A model generated the notes under the pieces. It ran no database searches, was not told the DNA's origin, and saw only the letters and a program-made list of their open reading frames with translations. From assembly GCF_004614165.1 (NCBI RefSeq), contig NZ_SPVG01000146.1:1-64000 (forward strand): 64,000 nt of DNA, in the 5' to 3' direction. The translations under genes and the position numbers were made by a program. This document shows, in pieces, positions 55,339 through 61,948 of this stretch. Origin of the DNA: Duganella callida (GTDB taxonomy: Bacteria > Pseudomonadota > Gammaproteobacteria > Burkholderiales > Burkholderiaceae_D). How positions within the stretch are numbered: the first letter of the stretch is position 1; every line of letters begins with the position of its first letter.

Positions 55339-56142
55339 ATGGACGATCCGAAATTCATCGACATCGAAGGCGTGGAGATGATCTTCCACACCAAAAAGGG
55401 CGTGTTTCACGCGCTGCGCGACATCAACCTGGCGGTTGGCAAGGGCGAGTTCATTACGCTGATCGGCCACTCCGGCTGCGGCAAATCGACCTTGCTGAAT
55501 CTGATCGCCGGGCTGCTGGAGCCGAGCGAAGGCGTGCTGCTGTGCGCCAATCGCGAGATCGCCGGGCCGTCGCCGGAGCGTTCGGTGGTGTTCCAGAACC
55601 ATTCGCTGCTGCCCTGGCTGACCTGCTACGAGAATATCCATCTCGGCGTCGAGCGCGTGTTCGGCAAGACCGAGTCGAAAGCGCAACTGAAGGAACGCAC
55701 GCTGGCGGCGCTGGCGCTGGTCGGCCTGACGCAGGCCGAGAGCAAGCGGCCGAACGAGATTTCGGGCGGCATGAAGCAGCGTGTCGGCATCGCCCGTGCA
55801 CTGGCGATGGAACCGAAAGTGCTGCTGATGGACGAACCGTTCGGCGCACTGGATGCGCTGACCCGCGCCCATCTGCAGGACGAGCTGCTGAAGATCGTCG
55901 CCGCCACCAGATCGACGGTGGTGATGGTGACCCATGACGTGGACGAGGCGGTGCTGCTGTCCGATCGTATCGTCATGATGACCAACGGCCCGGCCGCCAC
56001 CATCGGCGAAATCGTCGACGTGCGGCTGGACCGGCCGCGCGACCGCGTGGCGCTGGCGGCGGACCCGCAGTACATGGCCTACCGCGGCGCCGTGCTGGAA
56101 TTCCTGTACCGCAAACAGGCGCACCCCGCCAAAGCCGCCTAA
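55339..56142 (+). CDS. nasD: Nitrate ABC transporter ATPase
   Basis: The 267-residue ATPase has Walker A GHSGCGKST, FQNHSLLPWLTCYENI at the Q-loop, signature ISGGMKQRVGIA, Walker B VLLMDEPFGALD and the His switch in VTHDVDEAVLL. It matches NrtC/NrtD/NasD-type subunits without the regulatory C-terminal domain. GAGGAGCGGC precedes its ATG. It ends the importer operon; the 88-nt palindrome begins 3 bp after the stop. Confidence 0.92.
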   Translation: MDDPKFIDIEGVEMIFHTKKGVFHALRDINLAVGKGEFITLIGHSGCGKSTLLNLIAGLLEPSEGVLLCANREIAGPSPERSVVFQNHSLLPWLTCYENIHLGVERVFGKTESKAQLKERTLAALALVGLTQAESKRPNEISGGMKQRVGIARALAMEPKVLLMDEPFGALDALTRAHLQDELLKIVAATRSTVVMVTHDVDEAVLLSDRIVMMTNGPAATIGEIVDVRLDRPRDRVALAADPQYMAYRGAVLEFLYRKQAHPAKAA

Positions 56143-56144
56143 AT

Positions 56145-56232
56145 CCGGGGTCAGGTCTTCCATTGCATCACGAGCCCAGCCGTAGCGACCGCTACGGCTG
56201 GGCTCGTGACGCAATGGAAGACCTGACCCCGG
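56145..56232. repeat. 88-nt near-perfect palindrome (REP/MITE-like element)
   Basis: The 43-nt left arm (56145-56187, starting CCGGGGTCAGGTCTTCCATT) and right arm (56190-56232) are complementary with one A/G mismatch and are separated by only AC. A diverged copy of the right arm opens the window (11-52). The element starts 3 bp after the nasD stop and there is no T-run, so it is not an ordinary terminator. Its dispersed nature suggests a REP element mobilised by a REP-associated transposase. In RNA it would form a very stable stem that may protect the upstream message or reduce read-through. Confidence 0.8.
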
Positions 56233-56249
56233 AGTTGCACCGCCGGTGC

Positions 56250-56264
56250 GCACCGAGAGCGTGC
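56250..56264 (+). promoter_or_regulatory. Candidate NtrC site
   Basis: GCACC-GAGAG-CGTGC agrees with the NtrC consensus GCACC-N5-GGTGC at nine of ten positions. It lies about 86 bp upstream of the sigma-54 promoter, among further TGCACC half-sites (56234-56310). Confidence 0.35.
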
Positions 56265-56349
56265 ATCGTGCACCGCAACATCGCATTGCACCATCCCGTA
56301 CAGCGCCGGCCCGGCCCGTCTTCCCTCTGAAGACCCCGTTTTAACGGGG

Positions 56350-56365
56350 TGGCACGGCTCTTGCA
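56350..56365 (+). promoter_or_regulatory. Sigma-54 promoter of the narK-nirBD-nasA operon
   Basis: TGGCACG (56350-56356), four bases, TTGCA (56361-56365): an exact -24/-12 match. The start point near 56376 lies just before the hairpins of leader 2. Confidence 0.88.
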
Positions 56366-56378
56366 AGAACAAGGGCAA

Positions 56379-56455
56379 GAGGTCAACGGCGATCTCCCCG
56401 CAGTACACGAATTCACACGCTGGTCCAAAGACGGACTGGCAGGACAACGGCGTCC
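56379..56455 (+). promoter_or_regulatory. ANTAR-responsive leader hairpins 2 (before the nitrate transporter and reductases)
   Basis: Two hairpins carry the same AACGGC hexaloop as in leader 1. They are GAGGTC-[AACGGC]-GATCTC (56379-56396) and GGAC-[AACGGC]-GTCC (56442-56455), the latter extended by TGG/CCA. The 15-nt string AGGACAACGGCGTCC (56441-56455) is identical to 53041-53055 in leader 1, though the flanks differ. The second hairpin overlaps the terminator arm starting at 56449. Confidence 0.75.
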
Positions 56456-56498
56456 GCCCAACCCGGTCTTTGAGGCCCGGTTGCGCGGGCGCCTTTTT
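56449..56498 (+). terminator. Leader terminator 2
   Basis: GGCGTCCGC (56449-56457) pairs with GCGGGCGCC (56485-56493) with one G-U pair. An inner CAACC/GGTTG region extends the stem, and TTTTT follows (56494-56498). Its 5' arm overlaps the ANTAR hairpin. Confidence 0.85.
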
Positions 56499-56520
56499 GT
56501 TTTCTGAACGGGATAAAAAA

Positions 56521-57816
56521 ATGGCCAGCAAAGCTACCAGCATCAAGCTCTTCTCGATTTCAACGCCTCAGATGCGGGCGTTCCACTTGACCTGGATGGC
56601 GTTCTTCGTCTGCTTCTTCGCCTGGTTCGCCTGCGCGCCGCTGATGCCGGTGATTAAAGGCGAATTCGGTCTGACGGCGGCGCAGATCGCGAATATCAAC
56701 ATCGCCGCCGTCGCCGTGACCATCATCGTGCGCCTGATCGTCGGCCCGCTGTGCGACCACTTCGGCCCACGCAAGGCCTATACCGGCTTGCTGCTGCTGG
56801 GTTCCATCCCGGTGATCGGCGTGGCGTTCGCGCAGAGCTACGAGAGCTTCCTGTTCTTCCGCCTGGCCATCGGCGCGGCCGGCGCCAGCTTCGTCATCAC
56901 CCAGTACCACACCTCGGTGATGTTCGCGCCGAAAGTGGTGGGCACCGCCAACGCGGCCGCCGCGGGCTGGGGCAATGCCGGCGGCGGCGTGGCGCAGGCC
57001 GCGATGCCGCTGCTGATGACGGCCATGATCATGCTGGGCGTGAGCGAAGGCTTCGGCTGGCGCGCGGCGCTGATCGTGCCGGGCGTGCTGATGATCGTGA
57101 TGGCCTTTGTGTACTACCGTTATACGCAGGACTGCCCGCAGGGGAACTTCAAGGAACTGCGCGCGGCCGGCATCGCCATCGAGGGAGGAAAGAAAGGTGG
57201 TTGGGATTCGTTCAAGCTGGCCGCCGCCAACTATCGCGTATGGCTGCTGTTCATCACCTACGGCGCCTGCTTCGGCATCGAGATCTTCATCCACAACATT
57301 GCCGCCACCTACTACGTCGATCACTTCAAGTTGTCGCTGGCGCAGGCCGGCATGGCGGCCGGCAGCTTCGGCCTGCTGGCGCTGTTCGCCCGCGCGCTGG
57401 GCGGTTGGGTCTCGGACCAATTCGCCGCCGGCGGCAACCTGAATAACCGCGTCAACCTGCTGTTCGTGCTGATGCTGGGCGAAGGCGCCGGCCTGCTGCT
57501 GTTCGCCCACGCCGGCAACGCCGCGCTGGCAGTAGCCGCCATGCTGGTATTCGGTCTGTTCACCCACATGGCCTGCGGCGCCACTTACGCCGTGGTGCCG
57601 TTCGTCGACAAGCGCGCCCTTGGCGGCGTGGCCGGCATCATCGGCGCCGGCGGCAATGTCGGCGCCGTCGCCGCCGGCTTCCTGATGAAAGGCACAGGCG
57701 ACGTGCAGCAGACGCTGAGCATCCTCGGCGTGCTGGTCGCCATCTCCGCCCTGTGTGCACTGGCCGCGCGCTTCAGCAGCGCCACCGTACAAGAAACCGC
57801 AATCGCCACCGCTTGA
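56521..57816 (+). CDS. narK: Nitrate/nitrite MFS transporter (NarK/NrtP type)
   Basis: The 431-residue protein has twelve predicted membrane helices. It carries the nitrate-porter family signature segments: FFAWFACAPLMPVI in helix 1, a Gly-rich GWGNAGGGVAQ in helix 5, and GAGGNVGAVAAGF in helix 11. It imports nitrate and may export nitrite. The start at 56521 was chosen because it is the first Met after the leader terminator; the earlier frame lies inside the leader. It begins a unit followed by nirB after 10 bp, so the operon has two nitrate importers, ABC and MFS, on separate transcripts. Confidence 0.92.
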   Translation: MASKATSIKLFSISTPQMRAFHLTWMAFFVCFFAWFACAPLMPVIKGEFGLTAAQIANINIAAVAVTIIVRLIVGPLCDHFGPRKAYTGLLLLGSIPVIGVAFAQSYESFLFFRLAIGAAGASFVITQYHTSVMFAPKVVGTANAAAAGWGNAGGGVAQAAMPLLMTAMIMLGVSEGFGWRAALIVPGVLMIVMAFVYYRYTQDCPQGNFKELRAAGIAIEGGKKGGWDSFKLAAANYRVWLLFITYGACFGIEIFIHNIAATYYVDHFKLSLAQAGMAAGSFGLLALFARALGGWVSDQFAAGGNLNNRVNLLFVLMLGEGAGLLLFAHAGNAALAVAAMLVFGLFTHMACGATYAVVPFVDKRALGGVAGIIGAGGNVGAVAAGFLMKGTGDVQQTLSILGVLVAISALCALAARFSSATVQETAIATA

Positions 57817-57826
57817 AGGGACAGTC

Positions 57827-60358
57827 ATGAAAATCATCGTAATCGGCCACGGCATGGTAGGCCACAAGTTCCTGGAAAGCCTGGCCACCAGCGGCGCCGC
57901 CAATCTGCAGGTGACGGTGCTGTGCGAAGAGCCGCGTCCGGCCTATGATCGCGTGCACCTGTCGGAATTCTTTTCCGGTAAAAGCGCCGACGATCTGTCG
58001 CTGGTGAAACCCGGCTTCTTCGAGCGCGACGATATGATACTGCGACTGAACACCCGCGCCACCGCCATCGACGTCAAGGCGAAGACGGTCACCACCGGCG
58101 CGGGCGATGTGCTCTCCTACGACAAGCTGGTGATCGCCACCGGTTCCTATCCTTTCGTGCCGCCGCTGCCGGGCAAGGAGCGCAAGGACTGCTTCGTCTA
58201 CCGCACCATCGAAGACCTGGAAGCCATGCTGGAATGCGGCCAGCGCGCCAAAACCGGCGTGGTGATCGGCGGCGGCCTGCTTGGCCTCGAATGCGCCAAG
58301 GCGTTGCGCGACATGAAGCTGGACACTCACGTGGTGGAGTTCTCGCCGCGCTTGATGGCGGTGCAGGTCGATGACGGCGGCGGCCGCGTGCTGCGCCGTA
58401 AGATCGAGGAACTGGGCGTGACCGTCCACACCGGGAAGAACACCACCGCCATTGTCGATGGCGCGCAGGCCACGCACCGCATGGAATTCGCCGACGGTGG
58501 CCACCTGGAAGCAGACATGATCGTCTTCTCGGCAGGTATCCGTCCTCGCGACATGCTGGCCAAGGAAGCCGGCCTGACGATCGGCCCGCGCGGCGGCATC
58601 GAGATCAACAACAACTGCGTCACCTCGAACCCGGACGTCTACGCCATCGGCGAGTGCGCGCTGTGGGGTGGCATGATCTTCGGCCTGGTGGCGCCGGGTT
58701 ACGAGATGGCGCGCGTCGCCGCCAAACACCTGCTGGGCGAAGCCGCCGAATTCGCCGGCGCCGACATGAGCACCAAGCTGAAACTGATGGGCGTGGACGT
58801 GGCCTCGATCGGCGACCCGCACGGCAAGGCGGAAGGCAGCCATTCCTACCAGTTCATCGACGAGCGCAAGCAAATCTACAAAAAGATCGTGGTCTCCGAC
58901 TGCGGCAAGTATCTGCTGGGCGGCGTGATGGTGGGCGACGCCAGCGAATACGGCACGCTGCTGCAGATGATGCTGAATAGGATCGAACTGCCGGAGTCGC
59001 CGGAATTCCTGATTTTGCCGCAATCCGATGGCGCAGCCAGGCCGGCGCTGGGTGTCGATGCGCTGCCGGATTCGGCACAAATCTGCTCCTGCAACGACGT
59101 CTCCAAGGGTGCGCTGTGCGCGGCGGTGGCCGGCGGCGCCACCACCATCTCCGCGCTGAAAAGCTGCACCAACGCCGGCACGTCCTGCGGCGGCTGCGTG
59201 CCGCTGGTCACGCAGGTGATGAAGGCCGAGATGAAGAAGCAGGGCATGGAAGTCAACAACCATGTCTGCGAACACTTCGCCTATTCGCGCCAGGAGCTGT
59301 TCCACCTGATCAAGGTCGGCCAGATCAGGACCTTCGACGAGCTGCTGCACAAGCACGGCAAAGGGCTGGGCTGCGATGTCTGCAAGCCGCTGGCCGCCAG
59401 CATCCTGGCCACCGTGTACAACGACTTCGTGCTGAAGAAGGAGCACGCCAGCCTGCAGGACACCAACGACTACTTCCTCGGCAATATCCAGAAGGACGGC
59501 ACCTACTCCGTGGTGCCGCGCATGCCGGGCGGCGAGGTCACGGCCGATGGCCTCATCGCGGTCGGCCAGGTGGCCAAGAAGTACGGCCTGTACACCAAGA
59601 TCACCGGTGGCGCGCGCGTCGACCTGTTCGGCGCCCGCGTCGATCAGCTGCCGCTGATCTGGGAAGAGCTGATCGCCGCCGGCTTCGAGTCCGGTCATGC
59701 GTACGGCAAGTCGCTGCGCACGGTGAAATCCTGCGTCGGCTCGACCTGGTGCCGTTACGGCGTCGATGATTCCATCGGCCTGGCGATCGAACTGGAAAAC
59801 CGCTACAAGGGCCTGCGCACGCCGCACAAGATCAAGTTCGGCGTCTCCGGCTGCACCCGCGAGTGCGCCGAGGCGCAAGGCAAGGACGTCGGCGTGATCG
59901 CCACCGAAAAAGGCTGGAACCTGTACGTGGCCGGCAATGGCGGCATGAAACCGCGCCACGCCGAGCTGCTGGCGACGGAGCTGGACAAGGAAACGCTGGT
60001 CAGATACATCGACCGCTTCCTGATGTTCTACAGCCGCACCGCCGATCGCCTGCAACGCACCAGCACCTGGCGCGAGAACCTGGAAGGCGGTCTCGATTAC
60101 CTCAAGCAGGTGGTGGTGCAGGACAAGCTGGGCATCGCCGCCGAGCTGGAGGCCGACATGCAGCACGTGGTCGATACCTACGCCTGCGAGTGGAAGGAAG
60201 CCGTCACCAATCCGGAAACCCGCAAGCGCTTCCGTCACTTCGTCAACAGCGAAAAGGGCGACGAGAACGTGCTGTTCATGGAAGAACGCGGCCAGATCCG
60301 TCCGGCCACGGTGGAAGAGCGCAAGCGCGTCATCCCTATCGCAGTCAAGGCAGCTTAA
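57827..60358 (+). CDS. nirB: Nitrite reductase (NADH) large subunit
   Basis: The 843-residue NirB reduces nitrite to ammonium in the cytoplasm. Residues 1 to about 400 are the FAD/NAD(P) domain (VIGHGMVGHKFLES, VVIGGGLLGLECAKAL). A BFD-type [2Fe-2S] domain has Cys420, 422, 454 and 457. The siroheme/[4Fe-4S] domain ligands are Cys636, 642, 676 and 680 in SCVGSTWCRYG and SGCTRECAE. The start at 57827 follows AAGGGACAGTC. It is followed by nirD after 10 bp. Confidence 0.96.
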   Translation: MKIIVIGHGMVGHKFLESLATSGAANLQVTVLCEEPRPAYDRVHLSEFFSGKSADDLSLVKPGFFERDDMILRLNTRATAIDVKAKTVTTGAGDVLSYDKLVIATGSYPFVPPLPGKERKDCFVYRTIEDLEAMLECGQRAKTGVVIGGGLLGLECAKALRDMKLDTHVVEFSPRLMAVQVDDGGGRVLRRKIEELGVTVHTGKNTTAIVDGAQATHRMEFADGGHLEADMIVFSAGIRPRDMLAKEAGLTIGPRGGIEINNNCVTSNPDVYAIGECALWGGMIFGLVAPGYEMARVAAKHLLGEAAEFAGADMSTKLKLMGVDVASIGDPHGKAEGSHSYQFIDERKQIYKKIVVSDCGKYLLGGVMVGDASEYGTLLQMMLNRIELPESPEFLILPQSDGAARPALGVDALPDSAQICSCNDVSKGALCAAVAGGATTISALKSCTNAGTSCGGCVPLVTQVMKAEMKKQGMEVNNHVCEHFAYSRQELFHLIKVGQIRTFDELLHKHGKGLGCDVCKPLAASILATVYNDFVLKKEHASLQDTNDYFLGNIQKDGTYSVVPRMPGGEVTADGLIAVGQVAKKYGLYTKITGGARVDLFGARVDQLPLIWEELIAAGFESGHAYGKSLRTVKSCVGSTWCRYGVDDSIGLAIELENRYKGLRTPHKIKFGVSGCTRECAEAQGKDVGVIATEKGWNLYVAGNGGMKPRHAELLATELDKETLVRYIDRFLMFYSRTADRLQRTSTWRENLEGGLDYLKQVVVQDKLGIAAELEADMQHVVDTYACEWKEAVTNPETRKRFRHFVNSEKGDENVLFMEERGQIRPATVEERKRVIPIAVKAA

Positions 60359-60368
60359 GGAGAACACT

Positions 60369-60716
60369 ATGCATCGTGATATTCAAACCGATAACTGGAT
60401 CGCCGTGTGCAACCTGGAAGAGATCGTGCCCAACACCGGCGTGTGCGCGCTGCTGAACGACAGCCATGTGGCGGTATTCCACGTGAACGATGGCGGCCCG
60501 CGCGTGTTCGCCATCGATAACTACGATCCCAATTCGGAAGCGTCGGTGCTGTCGCGCGGACTGGTGGGCAGCCTGGGCGAGCGCATCGTGGTGGCGTCGC
60601 CGATCTACAAGCAGCATTTCGACCTGCAGACCGGCGAGTGCCTGGAAGCGCCGGAACACTCGGTGGCCACCTACCCAGCCCGCATCGACGGCGGCAAAGT
60701 CTGGGTCGGCCTATGA
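60369..60716 (+). CDS. nirD: Nitrite reductase (NADH) small subunit
   Basis: The 115-residue Rieske-fold subunit of NirBD has the sequence IAVCNLEEIVPNTGVCALL, VFAIDNYDPNSEASVLSRG and SPIYKQHFDLQTGECLEAP. It lacks the two CxH cluster motifs, as in known NirD, so it carries no iron-sulfur cluster and assists NirB structurally. Its stop overlaps the next gene by 4 nt (ATGA). Confidence 0.93.
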   Translation: MHRDIQTDNWIAVCNLEEIVPNTGVCALLNDSHVAVFHVNDGGPRVFAIDNYDPNSEASVLSRGLVGSLGERIVVASPIYKQHFDLQTGECLEAPEHSVATYPARIDGGKVWVGL

Positions 60717-61927
60717 AACCCGCGCTGGTCGTGATCGGCAACGGCATGGCCGGCATGCGCACGGTCGAGGAACTGCACCAGCTTGCACCGGACATGTACG
60801 ACATCACCGTGTTCGGCGCCGAGCCGCACGGTAACTACAACCGCATCCTGCTGTCGCCGGTGCTGGCCGGCGAGAAGAGCATCGACGACATCATGCTCAA
60901 CACGCGCGAGTGGTATGTCCAGCACGACATCACGCTGCACGCCGGCGATCCGGTGGAGCACATCGACCGTCGCAGGCGCATCGTCCGTGCGCGCTCCGGC
61001 CTGGAGGTGCGTTACGACCGCCTGCTGATCGCCACCGGCTCCAAGCCCTTCATCATCCCGGTGCCGGGCCATCAGCTGAACGGCGTGCTGGCCTTCCGCG
61101 ACATCCAGGACGTGGAAACCATGCTGGCGATGGCGCGCAATCATCGCAACGCCGTCGTCATCGGTGGCGGTCTGCTTGGTCTGGAGGCGGCAAACGGCCT
61201 GCAGCGCCAGGGCATGAGCGTTACCGTGGTTCACGTCACCGACGCGCTGATGAACCAGCAGCTCGACAAGCCAGCCGCGCTGCTGCTGCAAAAGGCGCTG
61301 GAAGCCAAGGGCCTGAAATTCATGATGGGCGCGCAGACCGAGGAAATCCTCGGCCCTGACCGCGTGACCGGCGTGCGCTTCAAGGACGGCACAGAAATTC
61401 CGGCCGACCTGGTGGTGATGACCGCCGGCGTACGGCCAAACATCGAACTGGCCAGGCGCGCCGGCCTGCATTGCGACCGCGCCATCGTGGTGGACGACAC
61501 GCTGCAAACCTACGACCCGCGTATCTACGCTGTCGGCGAATGCGTGCAGCACCGCAGTGCCACCTTCGGCTTGGTGGCGCCGATCTGGGATCAGGCGCGC
61601 GTCTGCGGCGCCCATCTGGCCGGCGCCGGCGTGCGCCGTTATGTACAGCAGACGTCCCCCACGCGGCTGAAGGTCACCGGCGTCGATCTGTACTCGGTCG
61701 GCGATTTCATCGGCGGCGCAGGCAGCGAGGATCTGGTGCTGCGCGACGCGCGGCGCGGCGTCTACAAGCGGCTGGTGTTGAAGGACAATCGCGTGACCGG
61801 CGCCGTGCTGTACGGCGATGTCAAGGACGGCCCGTGGTACTTCAATCTGATTCAGAACCGCAGCGACATCACGTCCATCCGGCAAACCCTGTTGTTCGGC
61901 GAGGCCCTGTCCATGCGGGCCGCCTGA
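60713..61927 (+). CDS. FAD/NAD(P)-dependent oxidoreductase (NasB-like electron-transfer subunit)
   Basis: The 404-residue protein has VVIGNGMAGMRTVEEL for FAD, LLIATGSKPFIIPVPG, a second dinucleotide motif VVIGGGLLGLEAANGL, and VYAVGE-type C-terminal FAD contact (IYAVGECVQHR). It is homologous to the first 400 residues of NirB but lacks all iron-sulfur and siroheme domains. In bacteria such as Klebsiella and many betaproteobacteria, a subunit of this kind passes electrons from NADH to NasA. It overlaps nirD by 4 nt, and the nitrate reductase gene starts 22 bp after it. Confidence 0.87.
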   Translation: MKPALVVIGNGMAGMRTVEELHQLAPDMYDITVFGAEPHGNYNRILLSPVLAGEKSIDDIMLNTREWYVQHDITLHAGDPVEHIDRRRRIVRARSGLEVRYDRLLIATGSKPFIIPVPGHQLNGVLAFRDIQDVETMLAMARNHRNAVVIGGGLLGLEAANGLQRQGMSVTVVHVTDALMNQQLDKPAALLLQKALEAKGLKFMMGAQTEEILGPDRVTGVRFKDGTEIPADLVVMTAGVRPNIELARRAGLHCDRAIVVDDTLQTYDPRIYAVGECVQHRSATFGLVAPIWDQARVCGAHLAGAGVRRYVQQTSPTRLKVTGVDLYSVGDFIGGAGSEDLVLRDARRGVYKRLVLKDNRVTGAVLYGDVKDGPWYFNLIQNRSDITSIRQTLLFGEALSMRAA

Positions 61928-61948
61928 CCAAGCTAAAGCGAGAGCATC

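Noticed and set aside
53041-56460. Identical AGGACAACGGCGTCC at 53041 and 56441 as ends of a transposon around the importer operon
   Set aside because: The string is a hairpin with an AACGGC hexaloop that overlaps a terminator in both places, just after a sigma-54 promoter. A shared regulatory target explains it; there are no target duplications or transposase.
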